The position numbers were made by a program, and so were the translations under genes. Source: an uncultured Erysipelotrichaceae bacterium (GTDB lineage: Bacteria > Bacillota_I > Bacilli_A > Erysipelotrichales > Erysipelotrichaceae). Taken from it: 7,148 bases of DNA. Shown here one piece after another: positions 1-6,653 of the stretch. The stretch lies in NCBI GenBank assembly GCA_902795905.1, contig CADBMY010000198.1, positions 1 to 7,148 on the forward strand, given 5' to 3'. Below the pieces are notes generated by a model. That model had not been told where the DNA came from and did not search any database. It worked only from the letters and a program-made list of their open reading frames with translations. The number at the start of each line of letters is the position of its first letter. Position 1 is the first letter of the stretch.

Positions 1-2903
1 GACTTGGAAACGAGATCTCTCTCCATAGCCAGCAGTTCCTTAGCACCTTCGTTGGAAGAAGCCTTCAGAGCAGCAACCAGTTCATCCTTGACAGCTCTCT
101 GTGCATCACGGTTGTCACCGGCAGCGAGATACTTCTCGAATGCAGCCTTGAGCTCAGGTTCAACCTTGTCCATGTTCTCTTCGATGAGCTTCAGGATCTT
201 AGCCTCCTTGTAGCTCTGAGCGATAGCCATACCGAAACCGTATTCAGCATTGTCTTCGAACAGGGAGTTAGCCCAGGCAACACCATTGTTGTCCTTATCC
301 GTAACGAACGGTGTGGACGGTGTGGCAGAGCAGTAGATCATGGAGCAGCCTGTAGCGTTGGCAACCAGCATATCCTTACCGAATAACTGAGTAGTTAAAC
401 GATAGTAAGGAGCTTCACCACAGCCAGGGCAGCATCCGCTGACTTCAAAGTAAGGCATTAACAGAGAGACACCGGCAACCGTGTTAGGATTTCCGTATTC
501 GCTTCTGTATTCTGTTCCCTTGTACAGGTAATCAGCAACAGGTTCCTGGTTCACCTGATCATTGATCTCAGCAACCGTCAGAGCCTTTGTCGGGCAGGCC
601 TTAATACATACGCCGCAGCCTACACAGTTCATCGGGGAGATCTGGATACGGTAGGATAAACCAGCTTCCTTAGCACCCTTATAAGCAGGTGTAGGATCCT
701 TGACAGACCACTCTGCACCATTCTCAGCAGCAATACCGGCAGCCTTCTCGACTTCTTCCGGAGTCAGCAGGAATGGACGGATCGTAGCATGAGGACATAC
801 ATATGCACAGTTACCGCACTCTACGCACTTCGCAGAATCCCAGGCCGGAACCTGAACGGCAATGTTTCTCTTCTCACGGAAGGATACGTTCTCAGGAATG
901 GATCCATCAAGAACACCATACTTCATGAAGCTGGAAACAGGCATATCATAACCTTCGAGAGCATTGATTCTCTGCAGGTTGTTGTCGAAGTATTCATCAC
1001 CTGTCTTTTCAAACAGAGCATCAGGATACTGCAGATCAGCCCACTCAGGCTTAACTGTTACTTCTACGAGACCGGACTTACCTGTGTCGATCGCATCACA
1101 GTTGTTCTTAACAACATCTTCACCCTTACGAGCATATGTATGACGGGCGCTGTCCTTCATCAGTTCAACAGCTGTGGAATACGGCATGATCTGCTCATTC
1201 AGAGCGAAGAAAGCAGACTGCAGGATCGTATTGGTATGACGGCCCATGTGTGTCTGAATAGCAAGCTTCGTTGCGTCGATGATGTAGAACTTAGCATGTT
1301 TCTTAGCGAGACCTGCAAGCATTCTCGGAGGCAGATAACCTTCAACTTCATCAGCACCGAATGTTGTGTTCAGCAGGAATGTTCCGCCTTCCTTCAGGTT
1401 GCGGACCATATCAAACTTGAAGCAGTAGCTGTCAAGAGAGCAGGAAATGAAGTCAGCCTTGTCGATATAATACGGGCTGTGGATCGGGCTCTTACCAAAT
1501 CTCAGATGAGAACGGGTAACACCGCCTGCCTTCTTGGAGTCATATGCGAAGTAAGCCTGTGCATAAAGATCAGTATTATTACCGATGATCTTAACTGTGC
1601 TCTTGTTGGCACCGACTGTACCGTCGGAACCCAGACCGTAGAACAGGCAGGAACTGTAATCGGAAACAACGTCAACATCAACCGGTTCAAGGGACAGATG
1701 TGTAACATCATCGTTAATACCGATCGTGAACTCTTCTTTCGGTTCTTCCTTGGCAAGTTCAGCATAGACACCGGCGATGTGGCTCGGGTTTGTATCCTTA
1801 CTGGACAGACCGTAACGGCCGCCGATCAGTGTCAGATCCTTATGCTTGCGCAGAGCATTCTGAACATCGAGGAACAGAGGCTCTCTGGAACCGATTTCCT
1901 TGGAACGATCCAGAACAGCGATCTTCTTAGCTGTCTCAGGCAGAACTGCCTCGAGATACTTGGTGCTGAACGGACGGTACAGATAAACCTTGATCAGACC
2001 AACCTTCTCACCCTTGGCATTCAGAGAATCAACTGTCTCCATGATCGTATCTGTAACGGAACCCATGGCGATGATGACACGGTCAGCATCCGGAGCACCG
2101 TAGTATACAAACGGAGCATAGTCACGTCCTGTATGCTCGCTGATAGCCTTGAAGTACTTTGCAGCGATATCAGGAACCTTTTCAAAATGTTCGTTCTGAG
2201 CTTCACGAGCCTGGAAGAAGATATCGTCATTCTGAGAGCCGCCTCTTGTGACTGCGTTTCCATGCGGATTCAGTGCCTTGGCGCGGAATGCTTCAACCTT
2301 GTCCATCGGGAGCAGGGATTTCAGGAAGTCATAGTCCATGACTTCAACTTTCTGAATTTCATGAGATGTACGGAAACCGTCAAAGAAGTGCATAACTGCG
2401 ACGGAACCGTCAATGGCAATCAGGTGAGCAACACCTGCGAGGTCCATACAGTCCTGAACGGAATGAGAACACATCATGACCATACCTGTCTGACGGCAGG
2501 CGTAGACATCCTGGTGGTCACCGAAGATACTCAGTGTGTGGCTGGCAAGTGTACGTGCAGCAACATGGACAACACCGGGGAGAAGCTCACCGCTGAGCTT
2601 GTAAAGGTTCGGGATCATCAGTAACAGACCCTGGGACGCTGTAAATGTCGTCGCCAGCGAGCCGCCCTGCAGAGCACCGTGAACAGCACCGGCAGCGCCG
2701 CCCTCGGACTGCATCTCGACTACCTTAACTCTGTCGCCGAATACATTCTTTCTTCCCTGTGTGGACCATTCATCAACATTCTCGGCCATCGGTGAAGACG
2801 GCGTGATGGGATAAATGCCGGCTACTTCGGTAAACGCATAAGCGGAATGCGCTGTTGCGGCATTACCATCCATAGCCTCAAAAATTCTCTTTTGAGTCGT
2901 CAT
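1..2903 (-). CDS. nifJ: Pyruvate:ferredoxin (flavodoxin) oxidoreductase, partial (C-terminus beyond window)
   Basis: Converts pyruvate and CoA to acetyl-CoA and CO2 and reduces ferredoxin or flavodoxin, using thiamine diphosphate (TPP) and three [4Fe-4S] clusters in the cytoplasm. The frame starts at ATG 2903, with AGGAGG four bases upstream, and stays open to the window edge (967 codons; the family is about 1170-1200 residues). Visible in order: YPITPSSPMAE at residues 31-41 and a Glu at 67 in the N-terminal pyruvate/TPP domain; GLGSDGTVGANKS at 423-435 opening the gamma domain; two ferredoxin-type cluster motifs with Cys 693/696/699/703 and 760/763/766/770; then Cys 825, 828 and 853 as ligands of the third cluster. 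The 25-residue gap between Cys 828 and 853 equals that in the Desulfovibrio africanus enzyme (from memory). The fourth ligand and the GDGW-type TPP motif should lie beyond the left edge. It appears intact, with no frameshift. Another 2-oxoacid oxidoreductase of this fold is unlikely given the single-chain layout. Confidence 0.97.
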   Translation of the reverse strand, partial: MTTQKRIFEAMDGNAATAHSAYAFTEVAGIYPITPSSPMAENVDEWSTQGRKNVFGDRVKVVEMQSEGGAAGAVHGALQGGSLATTFTASQGLLLMIPNLYKLSGELLPGVVHVAARTLASHTLSIFGDHQDVYACRQTGMVMMCSHSVQDCMDLAGVAHLIAIDGSVAVMHFFDGFRTSHEIQKVEVMDYDFLKSLLPMDKVEAFRAKALNPHGNAVTRGGSQNDDIFFQAREAQNEHFEKVPDIAAKYFKAISEHTGRDYAPFVYYGAPDADRVIIAMGSVTDTIMETVDSLNAKGEKVGLIKVYLYRPFSTKYLEAVLPETAKKIAVLDRSKEIGSREPLFLDVQNALRKHKDLTLIGGRYGLSSKDTNPSHIAGVYAELAKEEPKEEFTIGINDDVTHLSLEPVDVDVVSDYSSCLFYGLGSDGTVGANKSTVKIIGNNTDLYAQAYFAYDSKKAGGVTRSHLRFGKSPIHSPYYIDKADFISCSLDSYCFKFDMVRNLKEGGTFLLNTTFGADEVEGYLPPRMLAGLAKKHAKFYIIDATKLAIQTHMGRHTNTILQSAFFALNEQIMPYSTAVELMKDSARHTYARKGEDVVKNNCDAIDTGKSGLVEVTVKPEWADLQYPDALFEKTGDEYFDNNLQRINALEGYDMPVSSFMKYGVLDGSIPENVSFREKRNIAVQVPAWDSAKCVECGNCAYVCPHATIRPFLLTPEEVEKAAGIAAENGAEWSVKDPTPAYKGAKEAGLSYRIQISPMNCVGCGVCIKACPTKALTVAEINDQVNQEPVADYLYKGTEYRSEYGNPNTVAGVSLLMPYFEVSGCCPGCGEAPYYRLTTQLFGKDMLVANATGCSMIYCSATPSTPFVTDKDNNGVAWANSLFEDNAEYGFGMAIAQSYKEAKILKLIEENMDKVEPELKAAFEKYLAAGDNRDAQRAVKDELVAALKASSNEGAKELLAMERDLVSK

Positions 2904-2927
2904 ATTTCCTCCTGTTTTGACGCCTAT

Positions 2928-2956
2928 ATTATAGACTATTAGTGAAAATTATTACA
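2928..2956 (-). promoter_or_regulatory. Candidate sigma-A promoter of nifJ
   Basis: Read on the minus strand, a perfect TATAAT lies at 2933-2928, with its 3' end 24 bases from the nifJ ATG. The hexamer 17 bases upstream (TGTAAT, 2956-2951) is a poor -35 box, and no TGn extension is present, so activation by a regulator or weak basal activity is possible. The predicted transcript would start near 2921, leaving a short leader that carries the AGGAGG at 2913-2908. The -10 box sits inside an 11-base odd palindrome, CTATATTATAG, at 2924-2934. No riboswitch or long leader fits this space. The call rests on the -10 match and its position. Confidence 0.42.
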
Positions 2957-3006
2957 TATCCATTTAGGATTTTTTATATGATTCAAAACCCGCTGCCGAA
3001 CAACAT

Positions 3007-3045
3007 AAAAAGAATGCCTGAGAGAGTACGCTCTTCCGGGCATTC
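3007..3045 (-). terminator. Intrinsic terminator of the yneF-type gene
   Basis: On the minus strand, starting nine bases after the stop codon, GAATGCC (3045-3039) pairs perfectly with GGCATTC (3018-3012). Inside is a second short stem, AGAG/CTCT, around a CGTA loop, separated by a 4 x 4 internal loop. Five T residues follow at 3011-3007. It separates yneF from nifJ, so nifJ should be transcribed from its own promoter. The plus-strand side has no T tract, so it should act in one direction only. Confidence 0.85.
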
Positions 3046-3054
3046 CTGTTTGTG

Positions 3055-3273
3055 TTACTGACCCTGATTCATGGATTTCATGATCTGTCTGATCTGTGCC
3101 TCGCTGGGTTTGCGGCCCATCTGCAGGAACATCGCACGGATCATCTTCTCATTGATCGGAGGATTCTCTTTCAGCTGTTTCTCAAAGTTCTTTCTGGTAA
3201 AGTAGAAACTGATTGCTGCACCGACGAGACCGCCGGCAATAAACCATAATAATGAAGTTAACCCTACTGACAT
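3055..3273 (-). CDS. yneF: YneF/UPF0154 family small membrane protein
   Basis: A 72-residue protein of the UPF0154 family, whose function is not established. Residues about 5-25 form one hydrophobic membrane segment (LTSLLWFIAGGLVGAAISFY), so the protein is probably an N-terminally anchored membrane protein with a soluble cytoplasmic tail. The tail carries the family signature: NPPINEKM at 37-44 and QMGRKPS at 51-57, followed by a helical, Met- and Gln-rich end. Length and motif order match Bacillus subtilis YneF. The start at 3273 is supported by AAGGTGG at 3289-3283, nine bases upstream. It is a single-gene unit: its own candidate promoter lies upstream and a clear terminator starts nine bases after the stop. 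It is divergent from the carboxypeptidase gene, with which it shares the upstream region. Family assignment is secure; the biochemical role is unknown. Confidence 0.95.
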   Translation of the reverse strand: MSVGLTSLLWFIAGGLVGAAISFYFTRKNFEKQLKENPPINEKMIRAMFLQMGRKPSEAQIRQIMKSMNQGQ

Positions 3274-3302
3274 ATATTTACACCACCTTAATTTACCTAA
3301 AA

Positions 3303-3331
3303 ATTTTACCCTGTTTATGTTTTTAACGCAA
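3303..3331 (-). promoter_or_regulatory. Candidate sigma-A promoter of the yneF-type gene
   Basis: On the minus strand, TTGCGT (3331-3326) is followed after 17 bases by TAAAAT (3308-3303), a five-of-six match to the -10 consensus. Transcription would start near 3296, giving a leader of about 22 bases with the AAGGTGG ribosome binding site in it. An alternative is the TATAAT at 3363-3358, which would leave a leader of roughly 80 bases. The nearer box fits better. Confidence 0.45.
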
Positions 3332-3348
3332 TATTAAGACATAATCTG
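3311..3348. repeat. Imperfect inverted repeat in the divergent promoter region
   Basis: CTGTTTATGT at 3311-3320 and ACATAATCTG at 3339-3348 are inverted copies matching at eight of ten positions, around an 18-base centre. The repeat overlaps the candidate -35 of the yneF-type gene and the candidate -35 of the carboxypeptidase gene, so a dimeric regulator bound here could affect both. In AT-rich DNA such a repeat can arise by chance, and no known operator consensus was recognised. Confidence 0.25.
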
Positions 3349-3365
3349 TTTTCTTGCATTATAAT
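3336..3365 (+). promoter_or_regulatory. Candidate promoter of the D-Ala-D-Ala carboxypeptidase gene
   Basis: AAGACA (3336-3341, four of six to TTGACA) and a perfect TATAAT (3360-3365) are separated by 18 bases. The TATAAT lies in the palindrome ATTATAAT (3358-3365), so it reads as a -10 box on both strands. Seven bases past the box is A3372, the first base of an ATG in frame with the gene. A second possible -10, CATAAT at 3340-3345, has no convincing -35 partner but would give a leader of about 30 bases. Confidence 0.45.
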
Positions 3366-3383
3366 TGTACCATGCATTTACAG

Positions 3384-4667
3384 ATGAAACGAAAGCTGAA
3401 AAGGATACTCGCGGCACTGTTCCTTTTTTTAATATCTGTGCCGGTTACCGGTGTCAGAGCTGAAGAAACACCTGCACCGCCTTCCCTGATCAGCCCCTAC
3501 GCATTTGTCTATGACCCGGAGACAGGACGTGAATTCATCGACAAGGGTGCCGATGACCGCATCTACCCTGCCTCGATGACAAAGATGATGACGGCGATCC
3601 TGGCAATCGAGAACCTGCCCGATACATCCCGCAAGATCACCCTGACTACAGCGATGATCGGCGGCTTCGTCAGCAACAATGCTTCCGTGGCAGGCTACCT
3701 GACCGGTGACAGTCCCACCGTGCTCGATCTTCTGTACGGGACTCTGCTGCCCTCGGGCGCCGATTGTGCCAATACCCTGGCAATTGCTGTCAGCGGCAGT
3801 ACACCGGCATTTGTCGAACTGATGAACCGCAAGGCAGAAGAGCTCGGCATGGATCATACCCACTTTACCAATCCTACCGGTCTGCATGAAGATGACCAGT
3901 ACAGCACATGCCGTGATATGGCCGTACTGATGGCCTACTGCTCAGAGAATCCCCTGTTCCGCGAGATCATCAACACCCCGGAATACACAGGTACAGCCGT
4001 TGTCTCCCATCCCCGCGGCATCAAGCTCAGCTCCACCGTATACTACTCGATGTCGAGAGCCGTCGTCGGCAGGCATATCGACGGCTTTATCGGCGGTAAG
4101 TCAGGCTATACGATCCCGGCCGGAAGGTGTCTGGCCTCCTATGCCGAGATCAACGGCATGCGCATCGTCTCCGTCACTGCCCAGAGCAATCAGGAACTCG
4201 GTCCCATCCGCGATGCCAATACGATCTGTACATGGTTACGAGACAATGTCGAGAGACGCACGATCCTGGAAAAAGACAGTATCCTGCGTACATATAAGAT
4301 CAACAATTCTGCCGGCCGTATTGAATATACCATTCTCTGTCCCGATGATGTCTTCTATGACTTCTTCGAAGGCGAAGAGTACGTGATCAATGACGGTCTG
4401 CCGGAAGTCCTGCTGGCTCCCTGCACAGCCGGTATGCCCCTGGGTGAGATCAGTGTCAGCCTCAACAGCGATACCCTGTACCGCCATGCCTTCACGGTTG
4501 ACCGCGATATTGCCGAAAGCATGCGCAGTGCCCTGTTCCGCTTCATTCGTGAAAACCCTGCAGCAGTTGCTGTCTACAGCCTGTTTGTTGTCCTTGTACT
4601 GCTGTTTATTCCGCTGTTTATCCGCTCCGTACTGCCCCAGAAACGCAGAAAAAAACAGAGAGGTTGA
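3384..4667 (+). CDS. D-alanyl-D-alanine carboxypeptidase, penicillin-binding (peptidase S11 family), membrane-anchored
   Basis: Removes the terminal D-Ala from peptidoglycan pentapeptides outside the membrane, limiting crosslinking. Numbered from ATG 3384 (427 residues): MKRKLKR and a hydrophobic core form a signal peptide with likely cleavage after VRA at 26. The catalytic SMTK is at 64-67 (Ser64 nucleophile, Lys67), SGA at 124-126 replaces the usual SxN motif, FTNPTGL is at 161-167, and KSG (the KTG box) is at 239-241. A beta-rich region follows, then a membrane helix at about 397-414 and a basic tail, RRKKQRG. It is thus secreted and held by its C-terminal anchor. In-frame starts at TTG 3354 and ATG 3372 are possible, but 3384 gives the cleanest signal peptide. 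None has a Shine-Dalgarno sequence. It is divergent from yneF and convergent with aspS, so it is probably monocistronic. It resembles DacA/DacF proteins; the exact paralogue cannot be told, so no symbol is given. Confidence 0.93.
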   Translation: MKRKLKRILAALFLFLISVPVTGVRAEETPAPPSLISPYAFVYDPETGREFIDKGADDRIYPASMTKMMTAILAIENLPDTSRKITLTTAMIGGFVSNNASVAGYLTGDSPTVLDLLYGTLLPSGADCANTLAIAVSGSTPAFVELMNRKAEELGMDHTHFTNPTGLHEDDQYSTCRDMAVLMAYCSENPLFREIINTPEYTGTAVVSHPRGIKLSSTVYYSMSRAVVGRHIDGFIGGKSGYTIPAGRCLASYAEINGMRIVSVTAQSNQELGPIRDANTICTWLRDNVERRTILEKDSILRTYKINNSAGRIEYTILCPDDVFYDFFEGEEYVINDGLPEVLLAPCTAGMPLGEISVSLNSDTLYRHAFTVDRDIAESMRSALFRFIRENPAAVAVYSLFVVLVLLFIPLFIRSVLPQKRRKKQRG

Positions 4668-4848
4668 TATGTTCCCTCTTATGTAGAGGTGGGTGTGCTT
4701 GGCTGTATTTCAGGATCCTCAGCCGTACTGAGTATTCAACACCATACAGTCCAGTCAGCGCTCCCGTATATCTATGTGTTGGAAAAATATGTGTGCCTCT
4801 CTGTAACTGAATCATAACATCATATTCACTAATGTACAGTCTTGACAT
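4668..4848. other. Gene-free convergent spacer with small stem-loops
   Basis: No credible gene is visible between the carboxypeptidase stop and the aspS terminator. Three inverted repeats follow one another: CCTCT/AGAGG (4675-4679 with 4685-4689), CTCAG/CTGAG (4718-4722 with 4728-4732), and CAACAC-c-ATA pairing with TATGTGTTG (4737-4746 with 4773-4781, allowing a bulged C). The last has a 26-base loop and extends by TT/AA past a second bulge. TACAGTC occurs twice (4745-4751, 4835-4841). None has a T tract, so no terminator for the carboxypeptidase gene is evident before the aspS hairpin. It may be an untranslated tail, a repeat remnant or chance structure. Confidence 0.35.
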
Positions 4849-4871
4849 AAAGAGGCCTGCCGTTGTATAAC
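4842..4871 (+). promoter_or_regulatory. Candidate plus-strand promoter antisense to the aspS 3' end
   Basis: A perfect TTGACA (4842-4847) is followed after 18 bases by TATAAC (4866-4871, five of six to TATAAT). Transcription would start near 4878 and run antisense into aspS. Most of it lies inside the aspS terminator hairpin, so it may be a by-product of that palindrome. No plus-strand gene follows that would need it. Confidence 0.3.
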
Positions 4872-4884
4872 AGCAGGTCTCTTT
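4849..4884 (-). terminator. Intrinsic terminator of the hisS-aspS operon, possibly bidirectional
   Basis: The hairpin starts one base after the aspS stop codon. On the minus strand AAAGAGACCTGC (4884-4873) pairs with GCAGGCCTCTTT (4860-4849) at 11 of 12 positions, and the pairing can continue inward through TGTT/AACG to an ATAC loop. The T-rich part is mostly inside the stem: only TTTATGTC follows on the minus strand and CTTTCTTACT on the plus strand. The stem is strong, so it probably ends aspS transcription and may also stop the convergent carboxypeptidase transcript. Confidence 0.75.
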
Positions 4885-4885
4885 C

Positions 4886-6652
4886 TTACTGCATAGCTTT
4901 CTTTGTTTTCTCGCTGAGTTCGATACCCAGAACGTCCAGCTGTTTCTGCTCGACCACATTCGGTGCATCGCTCATCAGATCCAGGGAACTGTTTGTTGTC
5001 GGGAAGGCCACCACATCGCGGATATTGTCGGTACCTGCCAGAACCATGATCAGTCGTTCAAGACCGATGCCGACACCGCCGTGCGGAGGTGTACCGTACT
5101 TGAAGGCATCCAGGAAGAAACCGAAGCGCGCCCTGGCTTGATCCATGGTCAGGCCGATCGCTTCAAATACCTTTGCCTGCAGATCCTGATCATGGATACG
5201 GATAGAACCGCTGAGCAGTTCATAACCGTTCAGAACGAGGTCGTAGGCACGGCTGGAGACATTGCCCGGATCAGTGAAGAGCTTATCGACATCTTCTGCC
5301 TTCGGGGCCGTAAACGGATGGTGCTGCGCAACCCAGCGTCCCTCTTCCTCACTGTATTCAAACATCGGGAAGTCGGTGACCCACAGGAACTTGTATACAC
5401 CCTCGGGAATGATACCGAGTTCTCTGGCCAGACGTACACGCAGAGCGCCGAGGCTGCTCTCTGCAACCGCAGGCTGATCAGCGACGATCAGAACCAGATC
5501 ATGATCCTTGATCTCGAGTTCATTGATCAGAGCCTGTTTCTCTTCATCACTCAGGACCTTGAAGATCGAACCGCTGAGTTCACCGTTCTCCATCTTCAGG
5601 TATGCCAGAGCCTTGGCCTTAAAGCCGTGACGGATGAAATCCTGCAGCTGATCAAGACTCTTACGGCTGTACTTCTCTGCCGCATTCTCAAACTTCAGAG
5701 CCCCGACCATGCCCTTCTCTTCCAGGGTTTTGGCAAAGACCTGGAAACCGGTATGGGCAAAGATATGGGATACATCATGGATCGGATTGCCGAAACGCAG
5801 ATCCGGCTTATCGGAACCGTATTTCGCCATACACTCACGGTAAGGAATACGGATAAAGTGTTCTTCGAGTTCGACATCCTTTGTGCCCCTGAAGATATCC
5901 TTCATCAGGTCTTCGACAACACCAAAGACATCATTCTCATCGACAAAACTCATCTCGATATCGATCTGGGTGAACTCCGGCTGACGGTCGGCACGCAGGT
6001 CTTCATCACGGAAACATCTCGCGATCTGGAAGTATTTCTCCATACCGCCGATCATTAACAGCTGCTTATAGATCTGCGGAGACTGCGGCAGCGCCCAGAA
6101 CTTACCGTTATAGATACGGGAAGGAACCAGATAGTCACGGGCACCTTCCGGTGTGCTTCTGGCCAGGATCGGTGTTTCCACCTCGACAAAGCCCTTCTTA
6201 TCCAGAGTGTTTCTGGCGATCATGCATACCTTGTGACGCAGGATCATATACTGCTGCAGGATCGGACGGCGCAGATCCAGATAACGGTATTTCAGCCGTG
6301 TGTCTTCAAGTGTATCGGTATCATCGGCGATCGTGATCGGCGGTGTCTGGGCACTGTTGATGACCTTTACCGCGGAAGCCTGTACTTCGATCTCACCTGT
6401 TGCCAGATTCGGGTTGGGATCCTTTCTCTGTTCAACCGTACCGGTAACCTGCAGGATATACTCACTGCGGACATCCTTTACCAGTTCAGCCGTCTTCTCG
6501 TCAAAGACGACCTGTACGATACCCGAACGGTCACGCAGATCGATAAATATGAGAGCGCCGAAGTTGCGTCTTCTGGCGACCCAGCCGATCAGGGTGACTT
6601 CCCTGCCGGCATCACTGATCCGCAGGGTTCCGTTTCCACATGTACGTTCCAT
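4886..6652 (-). CDS. aspS: Aspartyl-tRNA synthetase
   Basis: Class II synthetase that charges tRNA-Asp with aspartate using ATP in the cytoplasm, as a homodimer. The 588 residues match the usual bacterial length. The N-terminal OB-fold anticodon-binding domain spans about residues 1-105 (GWVARRRNFGALIFIDLRDR at 23-42). The catalytic core holds class II motif 1 near GFVEVETPIL (154-163), ALPQSPQ (187-193), motif 2 (211-236, with RCFRDEDLRADRQPEF) and motif 3 GIGLERLIMVLAG (528-540, Arg533). The bacterial insertion domain lies at about 290-415. The start ATG 6652 is one base beyond the hisS stop. The positions that separate Asp-specific from Asp/Asn enzymes are Phe31, which is neither the common Leu nor His, and Lys77, which resembles the Asp-specific type. 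It is the last gene of the operon, followed at once by a terminator. Confidence 0.99.
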   Translation of the reverse strand: MERTCGNGTLRISDAGREVTLIGWVARRRNFGALIFIDLRDRSGIVQVVFDEKTAELVKDVRSEYILQVTGTVEQRKDPNPNLATGEIEVQASAVKVINSAQTPPITIADDTDTLEDTRLKYRYLDLRRPILQQYMILRHKVCMIARNTLDKKGFVEVETPILARSTPEGARDYLVPSRIYNGKFWALPQSPQIYKQLLMIGGMEKYFQIARCFRDEDLRADRQPEFTQIDIEMSFVDENDVFGVVEDLMKDIFRGTKDVELEEHFIRIPYRECMAKYGSDKPDLRFGNPIHDVSHIFAHTGFQVFAKTLEEKGMVGALKFENAAEKYSRKSLDQLQDFIRHGFKAKALAYLKMENGELSGSIFKVLSDEEKQALINELEIKDHDLVLIVADQPAVAESSLGALRVRLARELGIIPEGVYKFLWVTDFPMFEYSEEEGRWVAQHHPFTAPKAEDVDKLFTDPGNVSSRAYDLVLNGYELLSGSIRIHDQDLQAKVFEAIGLTMDQARARFGFFLDAFKYGTPPHGGVGIGLERLIMVLAGTDNIRDVVAFPTTNSSLDLMSDAPNVVEQKQLDVLGIELSEKTKKAMQ

Positions 6653-6653
6653 A

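Noticed and set aside
789..2624. A 611-codon plus-strand open frame, exactly antisense to nifJ.
   Set aside because: It lies wholly within a well-supported PFOR gene in register with its codons, its translation resembles no family, and it is low-complexity Cys/Thr/Asn-rich. Avoidance of TTA, CTA and TCA codons in nifJ explains the lack of stops.
2937..2957. A Rex-like redox operator in the nifJ promoter.
   Set aside because: One half (TAGTGAA) resembles TTGTGAA, but the opposite half-site does not match TTCACAA at the needed spacing. A single half-site in AT-rich DNA is not enough.
3429..3887. A 152-codon minus-strand open frame antisense to the carboxypeptidase gene.
   Set aside because: It is contained in a gene with signal peptide, SxxK and KSG motifs, has no recognisable domains, and is a shadow frame.
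4668..4817. The carboxypeptidase frame stays open for 49 codons past its TGA, suggesting readthrough or a truncated longer protein.
   Set aside because: The protein already ends with a complete membrane anchor and basic tail, the usual end for this family. A run of 49 sense codons is not unlikely by chance.
4618..4968. A minus-strand open frame of 116 codons across the aspS end, the spacer and the carboxypeptidase 3' end; also the shorter start at 4848.
   Set aside because: It overlaps two real genes on either side, has no recognisable family, and its 4848 start is at the edge of the aspS terminator hairpin with no ribosome binding site.
5081..6058. A 325-codon plus-strand open frame antisense to aspS.
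   Set aside because: The aspS frame is intact with all class II motifs. The antisense product matches nothing I recognise and is another codon-bias shadow.
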